This document shows positions 1-8,825 of a DNA stretch of 64,000 nt, piece by piece. Position numbers and translations under genes: made by a program. The notes under the pieces are model-generated. The model did not search any database and was not told the origin of the DNA. It saw only the letters and a program-made list of their open reading frames with translations. Origin of the DNA: Melioribacter sp051488685 (GTDB lineage: Bacteria > Bacteroidota > Ignavibacteria > Ignavibacteriales > Melioribacteraceae); contig NZ_JBPSEH010000007.1 in the NCBI RefSeq assembly GCF_051488685.1, positions 124,001 through 188,000 on the forward strand. Reading direction: 5' to 3'. Positions within the stretch are counted from its first letter, which is position 1. Each line of letters opens with the position of its first letter.

Positions 1-45
1 ACAACAGATATGCTGGAAGAAATTGCATTCGGAAAAAAATCTTAA
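1..45 (+). CDS. Possible C-terminal end of an unidentified protein (partial)
   Basis: Frame 1 is open from the window edge to a TAA at 43-45 and gives 14 residues ending in FGKKS. A hairpin with a T-run follows about 10 bases later, as expected after a gene end. Fourteen codons are too few to name a protein, and another frame could be the real one. Confidence 0.35.
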   Translation, partial: TTDMLEEIAFGKKS

Positions 46-53
46 TGAATTCT

Positions 54-154
54 GGGGCTGTCTAAGAATTGTCTCTTTGAGAGATAAAGACACTTATTAC
101 ACGATTTTTAACGAATAATTAAGTGAGCTTTTACTATACGGACAGCCCTTTTTT
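54..154 (+). terminator. Long-loop inverted repeat followed by T-run
   Basis: GGGCTGTC at 55-62 is the exact reverse complement of GACAGCCC at 141-148, and six T residues follow at 149-154. The 78-base loop holds a smaller hairpin, TCTCT-TTG-AGAGA, near 71-83. It could be a terminator with a large structured loop, a small structured RNA, or the decayed ends of a short mobile element, since GGGCTGTC-type ends occur in some insertion sequences. The next gene starts seven bases after the T-run. Confidence 0.5.
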
Positions 155-160
155 ATATAT

Positions 161-1084
161 ATGAAAAGAGAAAATTTATTTTACCTACCAGTAATTTTAA
201 TGTCGGTAGCGGTAATAACGCTGGCTTTGGCTTTAATTTTCATTAAACGCAAAGAAGAAAATCTGAAAATATTCGTAGAATTTAAAAATCCTGATTACAG
301 GATCTTTATTCCCGAAATTCCACTTCAACTCGATTTTTGCGGGGAATCCGTTCCAATGCAAGTCGCAGATGTCTATGAACGGGTCGAGCGTGAGATATTG
401 GTTAATATTTACTGGAATTCTTCAACCCTGCTAAATATTAAAAGAGCAAACAGGTGGTTTCCTGTAATAGAACCGATTCTTAAAAAGTACGGTGTCCCTG
501 ATGATTTCAAATATGTAGCTGTAATTGAAAGTAATTTAACGAATATGGTTTCATCCGCAGGCGCGGCGGGATTCTGGCAGATTACTCCACCAGCTGCAAA
601 AAAATATGGATTGGAAATTTCTAATACTGTTGATGAAAGATACGATGTCGAAAAAGCTACCGAAGCTGCATGTAAATATCTCAAAGATTCTTACGCAAAA
701 TATAAAAACTGGACGATGGCAGCCGCCTCTTATAATTATGGTATTAACGGTATTGATCGCCAGATTAAAAGGCAAAAAAGCAGTAACTACTACGAACTTT
801 ACCTGAATCAGGAAACTTTTCGTTATGTAGCTCGTATTGTGGCTTTAAAAGAAATTATGACTCATCCAGAAAAATATGGATATTTTCTTGAGGAAAAAGA
901 TCTGTATAAACCGTATAAATACAAAATTGTTAATGTAAGGTATGGTATAAAGAACCTCACTGAATTTGCCGAACATCACGGCACTACATATAAAAAACTC
1001 AAATTATTGAATCCCTGGTTACGGGATAGTTATTTGCCCGCGCATAATGGTAAGGTCTATCGCATTAAAATTCCTGATGAGTAG
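161..1084 (+). CDS. Membrane-anchored lytic murein transglycosylase (SLT domain, LysM-like tail)
   Basis: This enzyme should cleave the MurNAc-GlcNAc bond of peptidoglycan in the periplasm, leaving 1,6-anhydro ends. Residues 9-28 form one hydrophobic segment, probably an uncleaved anchor. The SLT domain covers about 100-240, with the catalytic Glu123 in VIESNL, the GFWQI motif at 137-141 and an ASYNYG motif near 188. The last 50 residues (NLTEFAEHHGTTYKKLKLLN) look like a LysM sugar-binding repeat, so the layout is MltD-like but with a single repeat. The ATG at 161 has no Shine-Dalgarno sequence and lies just after a T-run. It stands alone upstream of pyrG. Confidence 0.85.
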   Translation: MKRENLFYLPVILMSVAVITLALALIFIKRKEENLKIFVEFKNPDYRIFIPEIPLQLDFCGESVPMQVADVYERVEREILVNIYWNSSTLLNIKRANRWFPVIEPILKKYGVPDDFKYVAVIESNLTNMVSSAGAAGFWQITPPAAKKYGLEISNTVDERYDVEKATEAACKYLKDSYAKYKNWTMAAASYNYGINGIDRQIKRQKSSNYYELYLNQETFRYVARIVALKEIMTHPEKYGYFLEEKDLYKPYKYKIVNVRYGIKNLTEFAEHHGTTYKKLKLLNPWLRDSYLPAHNGKVYRIKIPDE

Positions 1085-1178
1085 TCTTTTTGCACTTTTT
1101 TTATAAAAAATTTCCAACAGATATAGACAATTTTTTTTATTTTTCATTTCAAAAAATTTTATAGAAAAATTAAAAAAA

Positions 1179-2804
1179 ATGGCACATAAGAAGAAGGTAA
1201 AGTATATATTTGTGACCGGCGGGGTAGTTTCATCGTTAGGAAAGGGAATTACGGCCTCATCGCTCGGACTCCTCCTTAAATTGAGAGGGTACAGTGTAAC
1301 AATTCAAAAATTTGATCCCTATATAAATGTCGATCCAGGGACAATGAATCCGTTTCAACACGGCGAAGTTTATGTAACTGATGACGGAGCTGAGACGGAC
1401 CTTGACCTGGGACACTACGAGCGATTCCTCGACGTTGATATGTCCAGAGCAAATAATACGACTACCGGACAGGTTTATAATGAAGTAATTACAAAGGAGC
1501 GCAGGGGAGATTACCTCGGCGCTACAGTTCAGGTCATTCCACATATTACTGATGAGATTAAAAGAAGGATGAGATTGCTGGGTGAAACTGGCAAATACGA
1601 TATTGTTATTACAGAGATTGGTGGAACTGTCGGCGATATCGAAAGTCTTCCTTTTATTGAAGCAATGCGTCAGATTATGCTCGAAAACGGGAGAAAGAAT
1701 GCCATTAGTGTTCACGTTACACTTGTGCCGTATATTTCTTCAGCTGGCGAAATGAAAACCAAACCGACTCAACACAGTGTAAAAAATTTACTTGAACTCG
1801 GTATACAACCCAATATTCTAGTTTGCAGGTCTGAAGAAAAACTCTCTCATGAAATCCGTGAAAAAATTGCTCTCTTTACAAACGTTAAAACCGAAGCTGT
1901 AATTTCAGCTTATGATTGCTCGACAATTTACGAGGTCCCTTTAGTCTTATACGAACAAGAATTAGACAGAATTGTATTAGACAGGCTTAAACTACCGGAC
2001 ATTACTATTAAACTCGATGGCTGGAAAGAATTTGTTGATAAAGTTTTGCATGCCGAAGAAAAAGTTAGAATTGCTGTCTGTGGTAAGTATATTGAAAATA
2101 AGGACGCATATAAAAGTATATCCGAAGCCTTCGTGCATGCTGGTGCAGAAAATAATTTGAAAGTTGAATCCGAATTTATTTCTTCTGAGGAAATTGAACT
2201 AAAAGGAGCAGAGCCTTTATTAAAAGATTTTGACGGACTATTGATTCCAGGAGGATTTGGCGAACGTGGGATTGAAGGTAAAATTAAAGCAATTCAGTAC
2301 GCACGAGAAAATAAAATACCTTTCTTCGGTATTTGTCTGGGGCTCCAATGTGCTGTTATCGAATTTGCCCGCAATGTGTGTGGCATTAAATCAGCTAACA
2401 GTCAGGAATTTCGGAGCAAAAATCCCTACAATGTAATTCACATTATGCCCGACCAGGCAAAAGTGAAAATGAAGGGAGCAACGATGCGTCTGGGTGCTTA
2501 TCCCTGTATAATCAAAAAGAAGACTAAAGCGTACGAAGCTTATAAAAAGCAAAAAATTTCAGAACGCCATCGTCATCGTTATGAGGTTAATAATAAATTT
2601 CGAGATATCCTCGAAAAGCATGGTATGATTTTCAGCGGCTTGTCGCCCGATGAAAAATTAGTTGAAATGATTGAAATTGAAGATCATCCCTGGTTTGTTG
2701 GTTGCCAATTCCATCCGGAATTAAAATCGAGAGCTACAAAGGCACATCCTTTATTCAGGGAATTTGTTAAAGCGGCATATAATTATTCCAGGGAGCGAAA
2801 GTGA
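1179..2804 (+). CDS. pyrG: CTP synthase
   Basis: CTP synthase makes CTP from UTP, ATP and glutamine in the cytoplasm. The 541 residues match the usual length. The N-terminal amidoligase domain (about 1-270) opens with KYIFVTGGVVSSLGKGI, the nucleotide-binding loop. The C-terminal class I glutamine amidotransferase domain has the nucleophile in GICLGLQC (Cys near 386) and the His/Glu pair in QFHPELKSR near 515-520. The start overlaps no SD sequence and is preceded by a very A-rich leader. The stop overlaps the GTG start of the following TPR gene by four bases, so the two are probably co-translated. Confidence 0.97.
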   Translation: MAHKKKVKYIFVTGGVVSSLGKGITASSLGLLLKLRGYSVTIQKFDPYINVDPGTMNPFQHGEVYVTDDGAETDLDLGHYERFLDVDMSRANNTTTGQVYNEVITKERRGDYLGATVQVIPHITDEIKRRMRLLGETGKYDIVITEIGGTVGDIESLPFIEAMRQIMLENGRKNAISVHVTLVPYISSAGEMKTKPTQHSVKNLLELGIQPNILVCRSEEKLSHEIREKIALFTNVKTEAVISAYDCSTIYEVPLVLYEQELDRIVLDRLKLPDITIKLDGWKEFVDKVLHAEEKVRIAVCGKYIENKDAYKSISEAFVHAGAENNLKVESEFISSEEIELKGAEPLLKDFDGLLIPGGFGERGIEGKIKAIQYARENKIPFFGICLGLQCAVIEFARNVCGIKSANSQEFRSKNPYNVIHIMPDQAKVKMKGATMRLGAYPCIIKKKTKAYEAYKKQKISERHRHRYEVNNKFRDILEKHGMIFSGLSPDEKLVEMIEIEDHPWFVGCQFHPELKSRATKAHPLFREFVKAAYNYSRERK

Positions 2805-4300
2805 GCAAAAAATTATTTTTCATTTGCCTTTCATTCATTCTTTTATCAAACACATATTCTTATAGTAAAAGAGAACTGCTGTTAAATCAGGGACTGAATA
2901 AAGCTTACAATCTCGAATTCAAAGCAGCCGAAGAAATTTATAATAAAGTAATTGGCATTGATCCCGATTTACCAGACGGATATTTCAGGATTTCACAACT
3001 TTATTTCTGGTCTTTTCTGGCTAGTCACGACATTGGACAATACTATGTATTCCTTAAATTTGCCGAATTGGCCGAAAAAAAATTAGACTTCATTTTATCT
3101 AAAAATCCGAAGAATGCTTTTTATACTTATATGGCAGGAAATTTGGCATCACTAAGAGCCATGTCTTATGCAATTAATAATTCGGCTGTCGATGCCTTGT
3201 GGTATAGTAAAAAAGCTGTTAAACTTTTCAATACTACCTTAGAAATTAATCCTAAATTTTACGATGCTTATCTTGGACTCGGCCTTTTCGATTATGCTAT
3301 GAGCTTTGTCCCCGAATTTTTGGGTTGGACTTTAAATATAGCAGGTTTGTCATCCAATAAAGCAAGGGGACTGAGATACATTAAACTTGCTTACGACAAA
3401 GGTAAATACGACAGAACAGAAGCTGCCTTCCACCTCTCGAAAATATATGTCGATTATATTGCTGAATATGACAGCGCTGAAATTTATATTAAAAATCTCG
3501 TATCCAGATATCCCGCCAATAGTTTATTCCTGTACCAGCAAGCTCTCATTCAGTTTAATAAACGCAAGCTTGACTATGCGCTCGGTTTATTCAATAAAGT
3601 ACTCAAAATTAATAAAGAACAATTCCCACAAATTTCCGCACTAGCTCGATTCAGAATAGCAAATATTTATTTTTATAAAAACGAATTTTCTAAAGCACTC
3701 GAGAATTTTGATTCGTTTTACCAAACTGCAAGAGAACCTGACTATTTGAGCGAAAGTTCTCTTAAATCTGCTCTCTGTCTTAAGTTTCTTGGAAACAGTG
3801 ATTCATTTTTTGTGTACCTCAATCGAACTAGTGAAGGGAATCCTGATCTTTTTGAAGATGCGTATGCTATTAAACTCGCATCTTATTTTAAAGAAACAGG
3901 CGTGACTGATGAAGATTTATTCTTAATACGAATGAATAACAATTTACATGCTGGCAAATATAAAATTGTGTATGATTCCTTGAGTGTTTATGCAGATTCA
4001 CTGAACGGCGTGAAAAAAGGTTTTGCTTTTCTTTATCTTTCTGAAGCAGCTTACCATTTAAAAAAATACGACGAAGTTGTTTATTATGCCGAGAATATCC
4101 CAAAAATTAATTTTAGCAAATTCAAATGGATTATTCCGAAATCGTATTATTTAATTGCCGCTACGCATTATTCGAAGAAAAATTATAAAAAAGCTTCTTA
4201 CTACTTGACTTTAGCTAAAGATAACAATAAATATGATTTCGTCGATTACTTAGAAGCGTTAATAGAAAATTTGAATAGAAAACTAAACAAAAGTATATAA
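2801..4300 (+). CDS. Exported tetratricopeptide-repeat protein
   Basis: The first 20 residues (KKLFFICLSFILLS then polar residues) look like a signal peptide, so the protein is probably periplasmic or on the outer membrane. The rest is helical repeat protein: TPR-like units are visible near 25-60 (NKAYNLEFKAAEEIYNKVIG), 140-170, 250-290 and 440-480. No catalytic domain is seen. It begins with GTG and overlaps the end of pyrG by four bases. The role is unknown; a scaffold or chaperone role in the envelope would fit, but this is inference. Confidence 0.75.
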   Translation: MSKKLFFICLSFILLSNTYSYSKRELLLNQGLNKAYNLEFKAAEEIYNKVIGIDPDLPDGYFRISQLYFWSFLASHDIGQYYVFLKFAELAEKKLDFILSKNPKNAFYTYMAGNLASLRAMSYAINNSAVDALWYSKKAVKLFNTTLEINPKFYDAYLGLGLFDYAMSFVPEFLGWTLNIAGLSSNKARGLRYIKLAYDKGKYDRTEAAFHLSKIYVDYIAEYDSAEIYIKNLVSRYPANSLFLYQQALIQFNKRKLDYALGLFNKVLKINKEQFPQISALARFRIANIYFYKNEFSKALENFDSFYQTAREPDYLSESSLKSALCLKFLGNSDSFFVYLNRTSEGNPDLFEDAYAIKLASYFKETGVTDEDLFLIRMNNNLHAGKYKIVYDSLSVYADSLNGVKKGFAFLYLSEAAYHLKKYDEVVYYAENIPKINFSKFKWIIPKSYYLIAATHYSKKNYKKASYYLTLAKDNNKYDFVDYLEALIENLNRKLNKSI

Positions 4301-4325
4301 TGGCAAGTAATTTTATCGATTGTGT

Positions 4326-4937
4326 ATGATTAATATTGCGGTGTTTGTGTCGGGACGGGGTTCAAATTTCAGAGCCATTAACGAAAAAGTTTCCGGTGAT
4401 AAAATTAAAATCGTTGCTCTAGTCAGTAATCGTATCGATTGCGAGGCTGTCGACTATGCAAAAAGAAACAATATTCCGGTATACTTTGTCGCCGAGAAGT
4501 CTTCCGACAAATTTGTCAGTTACGATGAATTAACAAATATATTTAAAGATAAAAACATAGAACTTATTGTTCTCGCCGGTTTCTTGAAAAAACTACCCGA
4601 TAAGTTCGTAGATTCTTTTGAATACAAGATTATCAATATACATCCCGCTCTTCTTCCTTCTTTTGGTGGGAAAGGAATGTATGGAATTAATGTGCATAAT
4701 GCGGTATTTAATTCATCCGCAAAAGTCTCGGGCGCCACAGTCCATTTCGTGGATAAAATTTATGACAATGGCAAAATAATTATGCAAAAATGTGTTGATA
4801 TTTCAGATGTGAAATCTCCACACGAAATTGCTGAAAGGGTTTTAAAAATTGAACATGAAATCCTTCCATATGTGGTACAAAAATTCGCCGAAGGTAAAAT
4901 TGTCATTCAGGGTAACAGAGTAATTATTTTGGAGTAA
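4326..4937 (+). CDS. purN: Phosphoribosylglycinamide formyltransferase
   Basis: PurN transfers a formyl group from 10-formyl-tetrahydrofolate to GAR, the third step of purine synthesis. The 203 residues are normal for the family. GRGSN near residues 10-14 binds the substrate phosphate, and NIHPALLPSFGG holds the catalytic Asn and His; the conserved Asp is in the VHFVDKIYDNG stretch. An in-frame TTG lies two codons upstream at 4320, but the ATG at 4326 gives the usual start (MINIAVFVSGRGSN). It is followed within five bases by purH, so the two purine steps are coupled. Confidence 0.95.
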   Translation: MINIAVFVSGRGSNFRAINEKVSGDKIKIVALVSNRIDCEAVDYAKRNNIPVYFVAEKSSDKFVSYDELTNIFKDKNIELIVLAGFLKKLPDKFVDSFEYKIINIHPALLPSFGGKGMYGINVHNAVFNSSAKVSGATVHFVDKIYDNGKIIMQKCVDISDVKSPHEIAERVLKIEHEILPYVVQKFAEGKIVIQGNRVIILE

Positions 4938-4941
4938 TAAA

Positions 4942-6459
4942 TTGAATAAAATAGCATTAATAAGCGTTTCGGATAAATCGAAAATAGTTGAATTCGCTTC
5001 TGAACTTATTAACAATGGATACGACATACTTGCAACGGGCAAAACAGCAAAGACTTTGATGGATAACGGTATCAGGTGTACAGAAATCAGCGATTTTACT
5101 TCTTATCCAGAAATTTTCTCGGGACGTGTAAAAACGCTGAATCCAAGAATATTCGGCGGTATTCTAATGCGCCGTGATGTCGAGGAAGATATTCAACAAG
5201 CTCGTGAAAACAATATTTTGCCAATCGATATCGTTTGTGTTAATCTGTACCCTTTTCCCGAAGTTGTTAATCGCAAAGACATTTCGCTCGAAGTGAAAAT
5301 TGAAAATATTGATATTGGTGGACCGAGCTTGATTAGAGCTGCTGCGAAAAACTATAAATATGTATCAGTACTAACTAATCCGAACCAGTACGATTCCTTT
5401 ATAGAAGAATTGAATAAAGGAACAATTAGTATTGAAACACGCAGCAAACTTGCAGCCGAAGCTTTTTCTCATACTTCGATGTACGACACTATTATTGCCA
5501 ACTTTTTCGAAAAAGAATTTTTATCCGAACCGACAGCAATACGATTGAATTACAAGACTGCCTTTAATCTAAGATATGGAGAAAATCCACATCAAAAAGC
5601 AACATTATTTGGTAATATTTCTGAATACTTCGAGATTTTACACGGCAAAGAATTGTCTTACAATAACATAATTGACCTTACAGCAGCAGTCGAACTGGTT
5701 TCTGAATTCGATAAAACGGCATGCGCTATTATAAAACATACAAACCCGTGTGGTGCATCGATTGCAAGCTCGGTACTTGAAGCATACGAAAAAGCATTGT
5801 CGGGCGACCCAGTATCTGCATTCGGAGGAATTGTAGCATTCAATAATGAAGTTGATTTTCAAACTGCACAAAAATTAAACGATATTTTTCTGGAAATTAT
5901 TTGTGCTCCTTCTTACACCCAAGAAGCTCTTGATGAATTAAAAAAGAAAAAGAACAGAAGATTAATACTTATTAAAAAATATCCTGCTGATGACCAGCAA
6001 GTAATCAGGAGCGTTCCTGGCGGACTATTGGTTCAGGATAAAGATAATTCAAAAATTTCCGATGATATGTTAAAGGTAGTAACAGAAAAAAAGCCGACGC
6101 CATCTGAAATTGAGGACCTCAAATTTGCGTGGGCGGTTTGTAAACATACCAAGTCGAATGCAATTGTCTTTGTAAAGGATGGCAAGGCACTTGGTGTCGG
6201 TGCTGGACAAATGTCACGAGTTGATTCTGCTAAAATTGCTGCAATAAAAGCTAATCAATTCGGACATCAACTCGAGGGTGCAGTGGCAGCATCTGATGCT
6301 TTCTTCCCATTTGCCGATGGATTGCTTGAAATTGCTAAGTATGGAATCACGTCAGTTATTCAACCGGGAGGTTCGGTACGTGATGAAGAAGTTATCAATG
6401 CAGCAAATGAAAATAATTTATCGATGATATTTACAGGAATTAGAAATTTTAAACACTGA
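4942..6459 (+). CDS. purH: Bifunctional AICAR formyltransferase / IMP cyclohydrolase
   Basis: PurH performs the last two steps of IMP synthesis. The N-terminal part (about 1-190) is the MGS-like cyclohydrolase domain (KIALISVSDKS, then GGILMRRD). The rest is the AICAR transformylase, with KHTNPCGAS and DAFFPFADGL, both typical of the active site. Length 505 fits the family. The start is TTG, supported by GGAG at 4931-4934 seven bases upstream and by the normal N-terminal sequence. The gene follows purN closely, and a small hairpin separates it from mreB. Confidence 0.96.
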   Translation: MNKIALISVSDKSKIVEFASELINNGYDILATGKTAKTLMDNGIRCTEISDFTSYPEIFSGRVKTLNPRIFGGILMRRDVEEDIQQARENNILPIDIVCVNLYPFPEVVNRKDISLEVKIENIDIGGPSLIRAAAKNYKYVSVLTNPNQYDSFIEELNKGTISIETRSKLAAEAFSHTSMYDTIIANFFEKEFLSEPTAIRLNYKTAFNLRYGENPHQKATLFGNISEYFEILHGKELSYNNIIDLTAAVELVSEFDKTACAIIKHTNPCGASIASSVLEAYEKALSGDPVSAFGGIVAFNNEVDFQTAQKLNDIFLEIICAPSYTQEALDELKKKKNRRLILIKKYPADDQQVIRSVPGGLLVQDKDNSKISDDMLKVVTEKKPTPSEIEDLKFAWAVCKHTKSNAIVFVKDGKALGVGAGQMSRVDSAKIAAIKANQFGHQLEGAVAASDAFFPFADGLLEIAKYGITSVIQPGGSVRDEEVINAANENNLSMIFTGIRNFKH

Positions 6460-6480
6460 CCTCTATTGAGAGGTGGGAGG
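6459..6480 (+). promoter_or_regulatory. Short hairpin abutting the mreB Shine-Dalgarno
   Basis: ACCTCT at 6459-6464 pairs with AGAGGT at 6469-6474 around an ATTG loop. It starts at the last base of the purH stop and is followed directly by GGGAGG (6475-6480), the best Shine-Dalgarno in this part of the window. There is no T-run, so it is unlikely to be a terminator. It may separate translation of purH from that of mreB or be an RNA processing site. Confidence 0.45.
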
Positions 6481-6484
6481 ATAT

Positions 6485-7510
6485 ATGGGATTATTCGACT
6501 TTTTTACGACAGATCTAGCTATCGACCTCGGTACCGCAAATACTCTTATCTATATAAAGGGTAAAGGAATTGTGCTCAACGAGCCTTCGATAGTAGCTTA
6601 CGACAGAAATACCAAAAGAATAATAGAACTTGGAAATAAAGCTAAGGAGATGCAGGGCAGAGAACATCGGGATATAAGAGTTACTCGACCAATGCGCGAC
6701 GGAGTTATAGCAGATTTTGAAATTGCAGAGGGAATGATAAGAGCGTTTATTAAAAGGGTTACATCGAGCAGTTTTGCAAGCAAAAGAGTTGTTATTGCTG
6801 TCCCCAGCGGTGTCACTGAAGTAGAAAAACGTGCAGTACGCGATGCGGCCGAACATGCAGGTGCAAAAGAAGTTCATCTAATAGCCGAACCAATGGCGGG
6901 CGCTATCGGTATCGGTATTGACGTAGAAGCCCCTGCGGGAAATATGATAATTGATATCGGCGGTGGAACAACTGAAATTGCAGTTATTGCTCTGGGCGGT
7001 ATTGTAAACGAGGAATCAATCAGAATTGCAGGCGACGAAATGAATAATGCCATTATGCAATTCTTCAAGAAAAACTATAATCTATTGATCGGTGAACGCA
7101 CTGCAGAAGCTATCAAATGCGAGGTTGGGTCAGCTGTTCCCCTTAAAGAAGAAGTGACAATACAGGTTAAGGGAAGAGATCTTGTGGGCGGTATCCCGAA
7201 AACAACCGAAGTAAGTTCCGTTGAAATCCGCGAAGCACTCAATGAAAATATTATACAAATTGTCGATGCTGTCAAACAGACTCTCGAGCGCACACCACCA
7301 GAATTATCGGCAGATATTCTCGATCGAGGTGTAATGTTGACTGGCGGAGGCGCTCTCTTGAAAGGCCTGGACGAAAGAATACGAATGGAAACCAACTTAC
7401 CTGTTCACGTTGCTGATGACCCTCTTACAGCGGTTGTGAGAGGTACGGGGAAAGCTCTGGAAAATATCAATAAATATTCGAAAGTTTTTTTGCGTAAAAG
7501 AACATACTGA
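6485..7510 (+). CDS. mreB: Rod-shape-determining actin homologue MreB
   Basis: MreB forms membrane-bound actin-like filaments that direct side-wall peptidoglycan synthesis. The protein begins MGLFDFF, a membrane-binding amphipathic start, then DLGTANTLIY (phosphate 1 loop) and IDIGGGTTEIAVI (phosphate 2). GGGALLKGLD near the end is the adenosine motif. Length 341 is typical. A GTG at 6473 would add four residues, but the ATG at 6485 sits after GGGAGG and gives the family's usual start. It heads the mreB-mreC-mreD-mrdA-rodA cluster, whose members overlap or nearly touch. Confidence 0.97.
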   Translation: MGLFDFFTTDLAIDLGTANTLIYIKGKGIVLNEPSIVAYDRNTKRIIELGNKAKEMQGREHRDIRVTRPMRDGVIADFEIAEGMIRAFIKRVTSSSFASKRVVIAVPSGVTEVEKRAVRDAAEHAGAKEVHLIAEPMAGAIGIGIDVEAPAGNMIIDIGGGTTEIAVIALGGIVNEESIRIAGDEMNNAIMQFFKKNYNLLIGERTAEAIKCEVGSAVPLKEEVTIQVKGRDLVGGIPKTTEVSSVEIREALNENIIQIVDAVKQTLERTPPELSADILDRGVMLTGGGALLKGLDERIRMETNLPVHVADDPLTAVVRGTGKALENINKYSKVFLRKRTY

Positions 7511-8340
7511 TGATAAGATTTTTGCTTAAGATAATTAATAGCTATAAAGAATATTTTCTGCTCTTTCTGCTTTCTACAATTAGTTTGCTTGTACTCTCTT
7601 TTAATGATAATCCACAATTGATTCGACTGAAACAATTCGCCTTCGGAAATTTTGCGGTTGTAAGCGAATTAATAAATTATCCTATTTCGTTTATCAAGAA
7701 ACGCGAATCAATAGAAGAACTCAAAAGAGAAAATGCCAGACTGATGCTTGAATTGAGTAGACTTAAAAATCGAGTTGATGAAAATAAAGAATTGAGAGCA
7801 ATATTTAATTTAAGAGATTCGCTGAACTATCCACTTGTTGCCGCAGACATTATTTCTAAAACTGTCAACGATATTGATGGTTCATTCATAATTAACAAGG
7901 GTTTGAATGACAGTATTTATGTTGGTATGCCTGCCTTGTGTTCCAGCGGTCTGGTCGGAATTGTTACAAACATTTCAAACGACTATGCGGTTATAAGAAA
8001 TCTTTATAATACTAAGCTAAAAATCGCCGTTACAATTAAGCCATTAAATATTAACGGAATTATGACTTGGGACGGCAATCAACTGATAATTAAAAATATT
8101 CCGTCTACATATGATGTACAGATTGGAAGCTCGGTCGAAACATCCGAATTTAGTACTATCTTTCCTCCAAATATTCCAATTGGGAAAGTAATTGAGAGGG
8201 AAGATGTACCTGTCGGAGCCTTACATAACGTTACAGTAAGTCCTCATAGCGACATTCGTGCACTTTATAATCTTTTTATAATGCGTATTGTACCGGATAA
8301 AAAACTTGAAGACATAAAACTCAATCTTATAGCTAAATGA
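7510..8340 (+). CDS. mreC: Rod-shape-determining protein MreC
   Basis: MreC is a single-pass inner-membrane protein that links MreB to the periplasmic wall synthases PBP2 and RodA. One hydrophobic segment lies near 15-32, followed by a coiled coil (about 62-95, rich in E/L/K/R) and a beta-rich periplasmic domain with the GLVGIVTNISNDYAVIRNL region. Length 276 is usual. The ATG overlaps the mreB stop by one base (TGATG), indicating coupled translation. Confidence is high because of context and domain order. Confidence 0.93.
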   Translation: MIRFLLKIINSYKEYFLLFLLSTISLLVLSFNDNPQLIRLKQFAFGNFAVVSELINYPISFIKKRESIEELKRENARLMLELSRLKNRVDENKELRAIFNLRDSLNYPLVAADIISKTVNDIDGSFIINKGLNDSIYVGMPALCSSGLVGIVTNISNDYAVIRNLYNTKLKIAVTIKPLNINGIMTWDGNQLIIKNIPSTYDVQIGSSVETSEFSTIFPPNIPIGKVIEREDVPVGALHNVTVSPHSDIRALYNLFIMRIVPDKKLEDIKLNLIAK

Positions 8341-8825
8341 TAAAGCAAATACTAATACTGATGTTTTTATTTACTTTGCTGGCTGCTTTACAGATGACAG
8401 TGGTACCTCTTATTAGTATATCAGGAATAGCACCTAACTTATTGATTGTATTAATTACATTTTATGCTTTGAAGAACGGTCAATCTTTTGCAATTCTTTT
8501 GGGATTTACTCTTGGACTTATGTTTGATTTGATTTCAGGAGGTGTAACAGGAGTTAATATGTTTGCCATGACTATAAGTGGTTTTATCGCAGGTTATTTT
8601 TATAATGAAAATAAAATTGAAATAAATACCGCAACGATGAATTTTTTCTATATAAATTTGATAGTTGCTACTGTCTATTCTTTTTTATACACACTAATTG
8701 CTGCGGCAAGACCAGAGCTTAATCTATTTATTCTTTTGATCGAAGGTGGTTTTCTACCTGCTGTTTATACTTCAGTTTTTGCATTGCCTGTATTAATTGC
8801 AATGCCTAAAAGGGAATTAAGATGA
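8337..8825 (+). CDS. mreD: Rod-shape-determining protein MreD
   Basis: MreD is a small polytopic membrane protein of the elongasome. The 162 residues are almost wholly hydrophobic, with about five membrane segments. A central glycine-rich stretch (GLMFDLISGGVTGVNMFAMT) is the family's most recognisable part. It overlaps mreC by four bases (ATGA) and mrdA by four bases, so the order and coupling match the usual mreCD-pbp2 arrangement. Sequence conservation in this family is weak, and the context carries much of the call. Confidence 0.88.
   Translation: MIKQILILMFLFTLLAALQMTVVPLISISGIAPNLLIVLITFYALKNGQSFAILLGFTLGLMFDLISGGVTGVNMFAMTISGFIAGYFYNENKIEINTATMNFFYINLIVATVYSFLYTLIAAARPELNLFILLIEGGFLPAVYTSVFALPVLIAMPKRELR

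Noticed and set aside
199..684. Antisense frames over the lytic transglycosylase gene
   Set aside because: They have no ribosome sites and disappear once the SLT-domain frame with its catalytic motifs is accepted.
1257..1715. 152-codon open frame on the minus strand inside pyrG
   Set aside because: Fully covered by the well-supported pyrG coding sequence; composition is that of an antisense shadow.
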